From: Dastarcus helophoroides
Lineage: Eukaryota; Arthropoda; Insecta; Coleoptera; Bothrideridae
NCBI GenBank assembly: GCA_028583605.1
Contig: CM053327.1
Coordinates: 14,185,629-14,249,628 of the forward strand
DNA: 64,000 nucleotides
Reading direction: 5' to 3'
Shown: in pieces, positions 22,001 through 32,596 of the stretch
Layout: each line of letters opens with the position of its first letter
How positions within the stretch are numbered: the first letter of the stretch is position 1
The notes under the pieces: generated by a model
What the model was told of the DNA's origin: nothing
Database searches by the model: none
Seen by the model: only the letters and a program-made list of their open reading frames with translations
Program-made: the position numbers and the translations under genes

Positions 22001-24425
22001 TAATATTCAAGAGCAAACTCCAACTTTGATATTTTAAACGATTCCTTGACATGATACAATCTTATAAAATGTTTATGTCCTAATGACTCTGATCATAAAG
22101 AAATCCGTCAATAAGTAAGTAACAAATTAATCTTACTCATTCAAAGGGTGACTTTCGTGGTTTCCTATTGCGGGGTAAACGGGGACTTTGAAGCGGTCCT
22201 TAAATCCTTGAGCCACTTTTTTTATGATATCTGTATTGAACTTGATCGATGTGTCCCATATTCTGTGACTAACTATATCCCCCGTGTAGTAAACGTAATC
22301 GAATTTCTGCAAATCATTTTAATATACCTCCCTAAAATTTAAAATGTGAAACCATTTTTCTTACGTGATGATCATCGGCCCATTTCAAAAGGTTTTCGAT
22401 TGTGGCCCATGGTGGATCAGTATTGTAATATTCGGAGAATAGGCCACATTTTTTGTCACCTCCTTTAGCAGGTTGATCATCTTGGCAACAAATGGGTTCA
22501 TCGCAAAGCGCTTTGTTTCCCACGGTATAGCGGGGATCGTAATGGATGTCGGATAGATGGAGTATATTAAATGTGTCACCTTTAGGCTGTAATATACCGT
22601 TTTAGATTATTTCAGTAATATATACGCCCTCTTTTCACTTATCAATTTCAACGATTTACTCTTGAAGTGGACATAAACGTTGAGTGAAAATATAAATGAA
22701 TACCAAGGAACTGGGCAATTCCAAGCGGAGGCAATTCATTTTACACTTAACGATTTGTTCGTAAATTTTAAAACATTTACAATAATTTTATTATAATTAT
22801 TAATGATGAAGATAATTAAAATAATCATGAAAATTGATAAGCAAAGCTGATTTTCATGTTGATGCCATTCCGATTAAGATTATTTGGTAAATATTGGTCA
22901 AAAATTGAGATGATTATTTTCAGATAATCACAGAATATTAAAATTTATATCTTCTTCCAAATGTGGTCATTTTTTTTCGGTTTTGTTATTTGATTTCATT
23001 AATATAATTGATAGATTCTTTCCAGAATTGGACAATGTCAAGAAAATACTCAGAGATGAATTTCCTCAGGAATAAAGGAACCCGAATTCAAGACAAAAGA
23101 CCCCCTTAATTCAGTATTTTATCCATACTAGGCACAAAATCCTTTTGACGTGAAAGAGACACAAAAAGAATGGGATGTAGTAAATACAGTAGATCAGGTC
23201 GATTCAGTATGTCAACCATACCAGAAATGAAACTTGTCTACGGAAACTGTAGAGCCACAATTTGACTTGCTAAATACTGGTTGCGAAAAAATTAAACTTG
23301 TTCAGAATTCATCATGTTACTGATGTCCCAAATCAAATTTAGTCAAAAACCATTAACATTGAGGTAAATAACTATTTAATCAAAAAAAGTTAATAAAATA
23401 AAATCAAAATTTCGTGCTTCAAATTAAGAAATATAAAATTTTTGCGAGTGAATGAAAGGGGAACTTACTTTTTTCAGCGTTGCTTTCGAAAATCCTTTCG
23501 GTATATCGATGGTCCATTTTTCTCCTTGACCTTCTTCGCAGCCAGTATCTTGAAGAATTAAGGAACAGGTTTTTTCTGCGTATGCACCTGATTTATCAAG
23601 TACGTAAAACAAACTATCCTGTAAAAATGATCACAATAAGCAATGAATATTTGAAATACAATAAAGGAATGCAGAATAATTTATAACCATAACCAAATAG
23701 TTATATCTTCGATGAAACCAGATCATTTCATAATATTTAAATAGTGATAGTCAAGAGATTAAACTGTTAAACGCACGTTGAAAGTTCTTGTTATTAAAAT
23801 TTCAAAGAAAATACACTCCTTAACAAAAAAACGTAAAAGCTTTTTTCGCCTTTAATGGCAAAACACTTACAGCGTTTAATTCAATCATACCCCTACATAA
23901 TCTTTCGGTTTGTTCAGAGTACTTAACGCACAATGATATCATCCACTCTTTACTTTTACTATCACCGAAAGTTTTTCTTGATGTATAAAGACCTCTCAAG
24001 GCCCATTTGCATTGAGCGCAATCGGAAATGCCCAAAGATGAACGGTCATAATGTCCTTTGAACCATCTCGATAGAGGGTACTTTCCATTGGTTTTTTCAA
24101 GTTTTTCAGGATCCCCTATGCCCATTAGATATTTGGCTATTTCTCTTCCAGCATCATCGGGAGTTACTGTGAAAGTCAACCCATTTATGGAACTGAACAC
24201 CAACTTTATCCATCAATTATTTGATACTTACTTGTCGACGTATAGTCCACATCTTTTATTGTCATAGAATTCGTTAAACCATTTGCTAGGCATACTATCA
24301 TCAAGAAACAGATCCACATTTTGACGAAAACTGGTAAAATGTTTACAAGACTCGCGGTATTTAATATTACCTCTTTTCTTATCTAAAGTATACTCGATTG
24401 ATGTTGCTGCGGGTACAAATGTCAT
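16069..24425 (-). CDS. Acid sphingomyelinase-like phosphodiesterase, nine coding exons (about 652 aa)
   Basis: It should hydrolyse sphingomyelin to ceramide and phosphocholine in lysosomes or outside the cell. Exons, 5' to 3': 24425-24232, 24192-23871, 23618-23469, 22586-22365, 22306-22137, 17120-16926, 16866-16699, 16641-16446, 16410-16069; all introns are GT-AG and phases agree. Exon 2 carries the saposin-B-like cysteines. The metallophosphatase site is complete: SDIH (D235, H237), GDI (D306), GNHE (N345, H346), SHIPAG (H453) and GHTH (H486, H488), with spacing within a residue or so of human SMPD1. The C-terminus has the paired-cysteine tail. Introns 1 (39 nt) and 8 (35 nt) are very short; for intron 8 a stronger donor (GTGAGT, exon end 16458) gives 47 nt and four residues fewer. 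The first exon shows no signal peptide, so a further 5' exon or another start (a possible acceptor CGCAG lies at about 24409) is likely. Insects have several paralogues; I cannot say which this is. Confidence 0.92.
18650..19180. repeat. Degenerate direct and inverted repeats in intron 5
   Basis: A block starting AAGTGCTTCGTTTATAGTG at about 18834 recurs near 19030 (period about 197 bp), each copy holding GTGGTTA(T/A)CATATTGAG and GATATACTGATTG. An inverted form (TTAGTATGTCAACCATACC) lies at 18683-18702 and again at 23.2 kb. The ORFs here are not gene-like. Confidence 0.5.
20028..20475 (-). repeat. Copy A of a hammerhead-bearing repeat, interrupted at 20476
   Basis: It is nearly identical to 21.22-21.67 kb from TTTTTTTCAATTTATTTAAC to ATCAATTTACTG. 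After 20475 it is broken by an insertion, and about 30 bp of its continuation (TCAATTTACTGTGTTAAAA) appear at 20965-20990. An 89-codon ORF runs through both copies but encodes only a low-complexity peptide and is explained by the repeat. Confidence 0.75.
20311..20357 (-). ncRNA. Degenerate hammerhead ribozyme (core G changed)
   Basis: It has the same fold as 21499-21545: stem I GCACTG/CAGTGC, stem II GCTC/GAGC, GAAA, palindromic CATCGATG stem III and UC cleavage position. The first core segment reads CTAACGA instead of CTGACGA, so the essential G5 is A. It should therefore be inactive, although the three stems are intact. It is sense-oriented in intron 5. Confidence 0.75.
20476..20965. mobile_element. 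Palindromic insertion splitting copy A
   Basis: The block 20478-20566 (CTATAATGCACAGACC...) is matched inverted by 20731-20816 (...GGTCTGTGCATTATAG). About 150 bp further, ending at 20965, return to copy A sequence, with ATCAATTTACTGT present on both sides of the insertion as an apparent target duplication of up to 13 bp. I cannot assign the element. Confidence 0.5.
21195..21816. mobile_element. Copy B: 620-bp foldback repeat carrying a hammerhead ribozyme
   Basis: The left end GGTAGACCCTTATTGACCGG and its inverse at 21797-21816 bound arms of about 145 bp (21195-21340 and 21672-21816). The unpaired middle holds the ribozyme at 21499-21545 and the sequence shared with copy A. No clear target duplication was found. 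Hammerhead motifs are known from Penelope-like elements and retrozymes, but no protein-coding part is present here, so the class is open. Confidence 0.7.
21499..21545 (-). ncRNA. Hammerhead ribozyme, intact core
   Basis: The minus strand reads stem I GCACTG, core CTGACGA (matches CUGANGA), stem II GCTC-AAATGA-GAGC, core GAAA, self-complementary CATCGATG in the stem III position, U16.1, C17 at the cleavage site, then CAGTGC closing stem I. All pairs are perfect. The stem III sequence is a palindrome, as in minimal hammerheads thought to act as dimers. It lies in intron 5 on the transcribed sense strand of the sphingomyelinase gene. Cleavage activity is inferred from the motif. Confidence 0.88.
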
Positions 24426-26054
24426 ATTTTTTTTGAAGTGGGAAGTGGCGTGAGTTTATTGGAAAAAACTCGAACTAAGGATTTCTGGAAAACTTATTTT
24501 GATTTTGTTTTTGTATTGTTTAAGATGAACTATTGCGCAAGCAATGAAAATATTTCGATTCAAAATTAGCTTTAATACTTAACAGTCTAAGTGGGTATTA
24601 TATGCGGAAACAATATAAAACTTCTAATTGAGCAAAAGCATGATGATGATAAAGAGTTTCAGATTTGTTTGTTCATTGTCTGTCATCAAATCAAAGGACT
24701 TTTGATGATGATGTTCTAACATTCAGTCGCACTGGGACTTTTCTTACAACATTTTGTTCTTCTAATTTTTAATAGTCGGCAGCTTCAATTTTCAGTAGTT
24801 ATGGCTTTTTAACAAAAGTTAATATGAAAAGATTCCTCCAATAACCTACAGAACCATGTTTTACCGTGTTATCAAATTATGTGACATTAAAGTTTTGATA
24901 TCAGCTTTATTAATGGTGCAAGCAGAGATAAATCGAGAACTTAGAGCCTCGAGCATTTATGTTACAATGCACCCCAAAAGTTGTTTTCATAGTTCGATTA
25001 ACCCATAATTATTGAAGTAACAGACGTCAGAGATATGTGATAAGACAGAAGGATCATTACAAATTTCAAGTTAATTTATTTTAATAAAAATAATTTTTCC
25101 GAGATTTTGACTTCAGGTATGAATTTATTTAAACAATTCTCAGAATAATAATAACTTGGTTTTGTTTACTTGCTAGATAGAGTTCAATAATAATTTTAAT
25201 ACGCAGAAAGTTTAACTTAAACACTTCACTGGTAAAAATACTAATGTTTAATCGTTCCTGTAGTCAATGTTGCCAGATGGTCTGAAAGCTTTTAAATGGA
25301 AGACAATCGCAAATTCTACTAAAATGACATAAAATAAAGGTTACTAAATTTAGTACCACATTTATTGTTATCGCAATTGCTGCATCTGAAAATTTTTGAT
25401 AACTAAAAAAAACCAAAGTTGCCGCAAAGAGTTTGCCGACTAAAAAAAATGTCCTCAACTCACATACTCGCTCGAACAAAGAAAAGGTCCCAGATATAAT
25501 TTCCATATCAATATACCATGAAAGGATAACAAAAATTCTATTAGGCGATAACAATTCTACTATTTTCTACTAAACAGATTGTTCTACTAAATCTAGTAAA
25601 AGTTCTACTAATCTGGAGCGTCGTTTGTTAGCGTATAGAGGGTACTAACATAAGTATTTCCGCTTTTTATCACCAAATGTCCGTAAAGTTAAAAGAATTT
25701 TAGTCATGGAACCTTACTGGAGCCAATTAGTTTGAGCCTAACAACGAAAAATTTGGAAACTCCTGGTTTAGGGAAGAAAAAAACATGAGATTGATTTAAT
25801 TAGTTATTTCATGGAAACGGAAACCCGAAGAGCATAGAACATGCATTACCAGAGAAAGGAATTTCGATAAATGTTACATTTGTATAAGACAATCAGTTTA
25901 AACTCCAAGTCTCAAGAAAAAAGTTGGCTAAATAAAATGTTGCATTAACCTTGTCACGGGTTATAGAATAAGGATAGTGCACGCCCTATATTGGCCATGT
26001 ATAAAAGTTTGACCTAAATGCCTCTAGAACGTGGAGTAGCTCCGACTATTTCTT
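24426..26054. other. 5' flank of the sphingomyelinase gene, no gene recognised
   Basis: I looked for an upstream exon with a signal peptide on the minus strand and found none I would defend. A 96-codon ORF at 25264-25554 has hydrophobic stretches but no recognisable family and AT-driven composition. The words TTCTACTAA/TCTAGTA recur near 25.55-25.61 kb. Confidence 0.35.
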
Positions 26055-26097
26055 TTCTCTCTCTCTCTCTCTCTCCCCCCCGCTCTCTCTCTCACTC

Positions 26098-26185
<88 letters not shown>
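26055..26185. repeat. (TC)n microsatellite
   Basis: About 130 bp of CT dinucleotides interrupted by a few C runs and CA units. The plus-strand ORF that spans it encodes only Ser-Leu repeats and is not a gene. Confidence 0.95.
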
Positions 26186-26186
<1 letters not shown>

Positions 26187-26306
26187 AACAGCTGTTTAAT
26201 AGCCATATTCATTTACTCATTGGTAGTAGAAATCCATCATTCCTGATATCATTAAAATTTTCTTAGAAATTTTGAAGTTAAAATTTCAAATTAAAAATTG
26301 TAAGTA

Positions 26307-27195
26307 CATGGTGAGCGAAACTCGAAGTCTCAGCTCTACTGTAACAAAAGGAAAAACGATACAAAAAAATAGAAAAGAGATTCTTAATTGGGGTTGAGTA
26401 AGCTCTATTTTAAGACAAATCTGTATATTTTTTCATGTTTGGAAATCGAAGTAATGACGCCATTAAATTTTTTTTCTCCAGAAGCGTACGTGTATTTTTG
26501 CACATTTAAAAAGAGCTAATTTTCTAAATAAATTTTGCGATTGAAAAAAATGGTATCTTTTTCCCTTAAAAAGCTATAACAAAATTTACTGTAAAAAAAG
26601 TATATTATTAAAAATTCGCAATTGTTACGATTTAATCAAACAGCCTTTGGAAACAAATATATTAAATATTTTCAGGCTTGAAGTAACATGTTTAGGGTAT
26701 CCCAGAGCGTATTAAACTCCTCTTCTAGGGTTCTTTTGAGGTTCCCCAAAAACTAATAAATAATAATGAAAGTCAAATGGCAACAAAAAATGTTTGTCAA
26801 CCATTAGTTGAATTATTGACAGATGCCAGTATGCTTTGACATTTGATTTGTTGCATTTCCAATGTTTAAATCGTAGTAATAACGAATTTTTGATAATACT
26901 TTTTTTACAATAAAATTGCTCATAAATTTTTAACCGAAAAAGATACAAATTTTCTTATTTACAAAATTTGTTTGGGAAAATAATCTTTTTTTTTAAATAT
27001 GCAAAAATATAGGTATGCTTATGGAAAAACCAAGTTCAATGACGTCATTACTTCAGTTTGCAAATATGAAAAAATATGAAAGTTTGGCTTAAAATGGACC
27101 TTACTCAATTCAATTTAAGAACCTGTTTTCAGATTTCTTATATCGTTTTTCCTTTTCTTATAATAGAGCTAAGACATCGAGTCTCGCTCACCCTG
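26307..27195. mobile_element. Foldback element, GGTGAGCG-end subfamily (889 bp)
   Basis: CATGGTGAGCGAAACTCGA at the left is matched by TCGAGTCTCGCTCACCCTG at the right, with TA on both sides (26305-26306, 27196-27197). Inverted similarity runs through most of the element, including AATGACGTCATTAC near 27036-27049. A second copy with the same ends is 57405-58972. No ORF. Confidence 0.85.
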
Positions 27196-27197
27196 TA

Positions 27198-28449
27198 CAA
27201 GTTAAAAATTTTGAAAAGTCAATACTTCAAAAAAACCTAGCTGTTTATGAAAAACTCTCAAAAATTCACCTTTTTCCAGAAATTTTGAGACAAATCTCCA
27301 GAAAAAGTCTAATATTTAGGTTCAAGGTCAATATTTCTAAATTTAGAAGAAATCAAGTAGCATTTCTTTAATAAAAATTACGGCTTTTTCCCAAGTGTTT
27401 ACTGCTTCTCAAAATCTCGAGTTTAAATTTCTATTTTGTTTAGTGTTTTTTTTTAAATTCGAAGCTTGTGGAAAGTACATCGAAATTTCGAGAGAAAAAA
27501 AAGTCAACATTTCTGGAGTCTAAATTTCGAGACAAAGTGGAAATTTTGAAAGAAAACCTAATTATTTTAGAAAATTCTTTCCAATTCTTTATTTAAATCT
27601 CACAATTTTGGGTATTCTAGAAGTTTTCAGAAAAAAATTTAAATATTTGAAATTTTTACGTAATTCTGTGTTTAGACTTGAGTATTTAAAACACAAAAAC
27701 TTCAAATTTCATTTAAATAATCTCAAAATTGTCTCGAAAGTTCTTTTTTGTCACAATTTTGCTCTGATCTCATTTTTAAAAGTTTTGGTTTTTGATGTTT
27801 AGTTCTATTTTAATTTAGATATTACTTACAATGGCTCAAGAATATTTTTATAATAATTTCCAACATTTTTTTCAAAATTTCCATTTCTTTCACTTGTTTA
27901 CGATTCCTTTTTAAAAATTTCAAATGCAAACTAAACATTTTGATTGAAACCACGAATTCGTTTTGTAAATGTTGAGATTTTCTCAACATTTCTAGCTTAC
28001 ACTTGAAATTTGAAAATTCGATATTTTGATAAATTTGAAGTAATTTCTCGTATTTTGGACTGTTGTTCCAAAATTTTTGAAATAAAAATGTGCTATTTTT
28101 TTCAATATTTTGACATTTAATCAAAATCTGCCGTTTTTTGTAGAATTGTCTACTCTAATTTTAAGAGTCTGACTTCAACGTCGAAAAATGGGCGAAGTTG
28201 ATAAATAAAAAATAAATATATTTTGTATAGGTCTGATGACTTAAATTTGCTCATGTTTGTAACATCAAAAATTAAATAGTAAGTGCCTTACATTCGAATG
28301 GTAAGTTTTTTGATCTTTAATTCTGGAAAAATGTTTTTTCCTGATTATTTTCTTCATTTACAAAAGAAACAACACTAATTTTAACAAAAACTGTAGATCT
28401 AGGGTTTCTTAAAACAATTTTTAGTTTTCGAAACCTTTTTTTGGTACTA
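27198..28449. other. Degenerate AT tract
   Basis: Quasi-repetitive AAATTT, TTTCGA and GAAAA words; ORFs on both strands are by-products of composition. No gene seen. Confidence 0.5.
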
Positions 28450-28867
28450 TACGGTGTGTCCCATCGGGAATCGCCGCGATCGATATCTGGCAAAGTACAC
28501 ATCTAAAATATTTTAAAATTTAGCAACTTAGCAAGGTCGACGAGGCCAACACAACTTGAATATTCGCAAAGTTGTAATCCTGCTGGTTATACCGGAAGTT
28601 GACACTAATTTTGTTATATTAAATGAAACACCCTATATGTTTTTGCATTTTTGGGTTTTATTTGATATTTTAAGACTACTTTGAACAAAAAACATTGTTT
28701 TTAAAATTTATAGTTTTCGAGATAAGATAAGTAGATTTTTATAATTTCATATTTGGTATGTGAGTAGAATACATATGAAACTATCTTGCACAACTTTCAT
28801 AAATAAAGTACATTTCATTTGTTTCTACTCATTATGTCACTAATGTGCTACTTAATAAGAATACAAT

Positions 28868-29293
28868 CATGGACGTACCCAGGGGAGGGCAGAGGGGCAG
28901 ATGCCCTCCCCTGGACTTTGTTTACGTCCCTGCAGTCCTAGAAATTTTACTGCCAATGTCTTATTTCACTGCTATAATTGAAAGGTCATTCAGCTTTCTC
29001 AGACGCGTAAAAACGTGGCTAAGATCGACTATAACCGAAAATAGATTAAATTGGCTTTGTATGCTCATAGAAAATTTGTTATGTAGAATGGGCGATTCTT
29101 TCACGGAAGACGCCATAAACCGTTTTGCTAAAGACCCTCGAAAGTTACTGTTAAGATAACTCTTGTATAATAAAAGAGTTTTCATAAAAAAATTACCTAT
29201 TTTAATTTAAGTTCATTTATCTGACGTTTTGACTAGGTGCTTATAATAAATCTGATTTGTCCCCCTTTGGCCCAGAACCTGGGGATGCTCATG
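28868..29293 (+). mobile_element. Internally deleted hAT transposon (426 bp) with perfect 8-bp target duplication
   Basis: Terminal sequences CATGGACGTACCCAGG and CCTGGGGATGCTCATG are imperfect inverted repeats, and AATACAAT is present directly outside both ends (28860-28867 and 29294-29301), the 8-bp duplication typical of hAT insertion. The interior keeps only the 3' end of a transposase gene, so the element has lost most of its length. Confidence 0.88.
28920..29159 (+). pseudogene. C-terminal fragment of a hAT transposase (dimerisation domain)
   Basis: The frame contains the hATC signature A(I)IERSFSFLRRVKTWLRST followed by ENRLNWLCML and a DAINRFAKDPRKL tail, as in the ZMYM1/P52rIPK-like group of hAT transposases. 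The RNase H-like catalytic core and BED zinc finger are missing; the upstream 25 or so codons come from the terminal repeat. It ends in TAA at 29157-29159. Not functional alone. Confidence 0.85.
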
Positions 29294-29340
29294 AATACAA
29301 TGACCGTGAAATGAAAAAATGAAAGTTAAAATTGCAATTG

Positions 29341-30357
29341 AATCAGTGAGATTAAGAACAGTACAAGTTCAAAATTTGACCTTTTCATCTATCATAGCCA
29401 TTTTGTTTTAAATACGAAACTGCATCGAATCGGTAGAAAAATAGTAGTAAAGACACCTTGTTAATGTCCTTTTCAGAGTTTGTCGCACTGCATTGAGTGT
29501 AAGAACAGTACAAGTCCTGGATTTGTATTGTTCTTATTCTCATGTGTGTGCTACAATTTATGATCAGGCTCAGCCGTTTTAGTGGCATTTAATGCTGAAA
29601 AAAAATGCATTCCAAGATGTGATTCTATATACCTTCCAGATAAATATGAGACACTAACTGAAATTTCCAGAAAAAAAAACATTTACTATAACTATCAGTT
29701 CATATAGACCCATCTACTTGATTTTAAGAATTGTAAGAATTGTAGAAATTTCGAAATACATTCAGTATGTATACCATGAACTATTTTCAAGTTGTGTTAA
29801 ATGCTTAGATTTAAATGATTAATTCTTTTACTTTAAAGTTACTAAAACAAAATCAAAGTCCATATATTTCTATCATTAAAGCCTATTTTGAATCAGTCCC
29901 AATTAACAAGAAGAAATTAAATGATACAAAACATATTATAATGAAATACATAAAAGGAAAACAGTAAAAGTTTTCTTATCCTATAATATCCTGGAGAACC
30001 ACTAATTTGGAGAATGGTGATTATACTAAATCTGATTATTTTTCTACAGCAAAATATGATTTACCAATTTTACCACCGTGTTCTTATTTTTTTATCCAAC
30101 TTTAGAGCAAAATTCTAATCATTACCAATGTTGAGATTATGAACAGTACAAGTCCAGATTTGTTTTTTGTGGATATTAAAAAATGCACGAACTAATTAAT
30201 TTAATTTTTTGTAAAGGGTGCCTGAAGGAATATACTAAAACTTGTCTGTACATACCAAACCTGTAGGAAACATAACAAACGAAATAAACGTATTTTTTAG
30301 TATCCCAACAGTCAAACATTTGGACTTGTACTGTTCTTAATCTCACCGATTCAATTA
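29341..30357. repeat. Inverted-repeat block built on GAGATTAAGAACAGTACAAG
   Basis: The word (GAG)ATTAAGAACAGTACAAGT occurs at 29348, in variant form at 29500, again at 30133, and inverted at 30322-30346, where ACCGATTCAATT mirrors AATCAGTGAG at the left. This is probably a small nested foldback element; its exact ends and target duplication are uncertain. Confidence 0.5.
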
Positions 30358-30739
30358 TTTTTAAAACTCCTAAAGCAAACCCCACAATTCTTATATCAGA
30401 TAAAAGATAATTTAAATCTGCACAAGATAGGTCAAAAAAATACAGGGTGTTCCATTTAAGATAACGAAATTATTGCTGATGAATTTATCAAAATGTACAC
30501 TCGTAAACCCAATACTGGGTATACTGTTTTTAAATTTATAAAAGTTGTGCAAAGTAGACTCATATATGTTCTACTTATATCTCACATATGAAATTAATGT
30601 CTGTTTTCTGGAAAAAGATTCAATGAATTGGGTGGAAGCTTGTATTTGTCAAATTTTTATAAAAAATCAGTTTTGACAAATGACCAATCAAATGTTCTGT
30701 AATTAAACAGTTAAACGTGTTTAAAATTGAAAATATGTA

Positions 30740-30800
30740 CAACCGCAACCATAGACTAGTTTCGGTCTTCCTTGGCCTCATCAGCATGGTACGGTGGTTG
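30740..30800 (-). ncRNA. Hammerhead ribozyme with extended stem I
   Basis: Minus strand: outer stem I CAACC, internal loop ACCGT, inner stem I ACCATG, core CTGATGA, stem II GGCC-AAGGAA-GACC (one C-A mismatch), core GAAA, palindromic CTAG as stem III, U16.1, C17, then TATGGT, TGC and GGTTG closing both parts of stem I. All invariant core bases are present. The stem I internal loop lies where the tertiary contact with loop II is expected in natural hammerheads. It lies within the composite repeat at 28.45-31.35 kb; known relatives are the ribozymes of Penelope-like elements. Confidence 0.88.
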
Positions 30801-31355
30801 TATAAACTTCCAATTTAAAGCCGTTAGTCAGTCGTATAAGTATCCAAGAGAGCAAACCTCCTTTGGGTGACTTGTAACTGACTGTTAACTGTTTATTACG
30901 CAAACATTTTCGCTACATGCTAATTGAAGCATTACTCTCTGCTGAGATAATAAGCCTTGTATATACGAATATATACAAGTTTATTACGATGCAATTGAAA
31001 TCCAATTTCATTAGAATCTAATGAAAATTAGACTGCAATTGCAAAGTTCACGTAGATGAGGCAAAGCTTGTATCACGAGTTGCATCGCAACATCCATAGA
31101 TAAAATCAGTTATCTAAAAAGGTTTAAATTTTAAGAACAATGTTTGTTATCCAAAGTGGTCTTAAAACAATAAATAAAATCCAAAAATGCCAAAATATAT
31201 AGGGTGTCTTATGTAAAATAACGAAGTTAATCGGAAGTCCTACAACTTTGCAAATATTTTAGTTGTGTTGGCCTTGCCGACTTTGCTAAGTTTCCAAATT
31301 TTCAAATTTTTTAGACGAGTACTTTGCAAAGTATCGATCACGGCGATTCCCTGTA

Positions 31356-32594
31356 TAGCTTTCTTCTATGATAGTTTGGTAGCAGTAGTCACAACTCAAG
31401 TATAAAATAAGGCTTAAAAAATAGTTGACGTATTTATTAATTTAAAAAAATCATCCGAGAAAGAGTCGGGTTCGCACGATTGCTATGGTAAACATTCAAC
31501 AGGCCAAATTAAATCATTTTTATTTAGGTATGGAATGGAATTTTTTTCAAATTTTTGTGTGTTATAATTAAATAATTGTCTATTTTCAAATATACAATTT
31601 TTCTACAATCAATCGCAATATTTATGGAACTGGTGACTGTGTCAATGTTTCAGGTAAAAACCATTCATTCGCAATGAGTCGATGACTTACACCTATTTTA
31701 AGATCGCAATTACTGTGCTGCGTGCAATTTAATAAATCTGTGCTAACTCTGAAAATACTCATCAAAATGAATTAATGGAAAACACAAATTTAATCTGAAT
31801 TTTATTACTCAGTTAAATAAAGTTTTTTATTTGAAACAAAGTAATATTATATGCGTCAAAAAGCCTTCGAATGCAGACACCTCTTTTTCCATTAAACATT
31901 TTTTTCTCAGTAACTATCACAATATCGAAAAAACCTGCAGTTTTCTGATTAACTATGACGCAATATCTACCAACCCTATTAAAGTCTAAATTTTATCTTT
32001 AACAACCTAGAAGATCAAGGGGGAACGGTCATTTCTTGCACATTTTGAGCTGTATCTTGGCAAAAATATTTTAGGAGCCTTAGAGATAGTCCTTTCAAAT
32101 GATATCCTACATTATATATTAACTAAAATTTGACTTTTTGGTTATCAAATTAACCCTTCCATTTTATTACAAAGTCTTGTCTTTTTCTAATCGTTGGCCG
32201 GCAGTATTTACATGAGTCCCCGAGAACTAACGCTGTGCAAAATTTCAAATTCTTACATTATATAGATGTTGAGGAAAACCTCCTTGTGGCAGACGGACGG
32301 ACGGACACGAGAATGAGATTATAAATAAGGATGCCGTTTTTGCCTCTTAAGGTACGGCATCTTAAAAAGGGGAAATTATAATTATTGTGTAGAACTTTAG
32401 GTAAAACAATTACACCATTTTTCATAAATGACAACTTAACTGCGGATAAATATTTAATATGCTCTGAAATTAACTAATCCGGCTGCTTGAGCATCGAACA
32501 TAAATTTTGTGGAAGCGTCGCATCGTTTTATATTCTTTAGGATTCATGTTTTAGTTTGTGCCAGACCTATTTTACCTTTTTGCGATGATTATTA
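31356..32594. other. Intergenic repeat-derived DNA, no gene
   Basis: Near 32288-32350 there is a GACGGACGGACGGA run followed by GAGATTATAAATAAGGATGCCG, a combination seen in dispersed insect repeats that I cannot classify. No ORF is supported. Confidence 0.35.
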
Positions 32595-32596
32595 TA

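Larger units (their letters stand above)
17121..22136 (-). other. Intron 5 of the sphingomyelinase gene (5.0 kb), filled with repeats
   Basis: Donor GTAAGA after exon 5 and acceptor CACAG before exon 6. It dwarfs the other introns (35-882 nt) and contains a locally repeated block (18.65-19.18 kb), two copies of a hammerhead-bearing repeat (20.03-20.48 and 21.20-21.82 kb) and a palindromic insertion between them. 17.2-18.5 kb has only weak short direct repeats (18.06-18.11 and 18.33-18.37 kb). Confidence 0.85.
28452..31353. mobile_element. Composite foldback element (2.9 kb) with other elements nested inside
   Basis: The left arm (28452-28740, with GGGAATCGCCGCGATCGAT and AAGGTCGACGAGGCCAACACAACT-like words) is matched inverted by about 31085-31353, with TA at 28450-28451 and 31354-31355. 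A further inverted pair joins 28740-28830 to 30500-30610. The right end lacks about 12 bp present at the left end. Between the arms sit a hAT remnant, an inverted-repeat block and a hammerhead-bearing segment. Confidence 0.7.

Noticed and set aside
25264..25554. Possible membrane protein of 96 aa upstream of the sphingomyelinase gene
   Set aside because: No family motif, AT-driven hydrophobic residues, no splice link to the gene in a consistent phase.
26018..26266. ORF of Ser-Leu repeats
   Set aside because: Translation of a (TC)n microsatellite.
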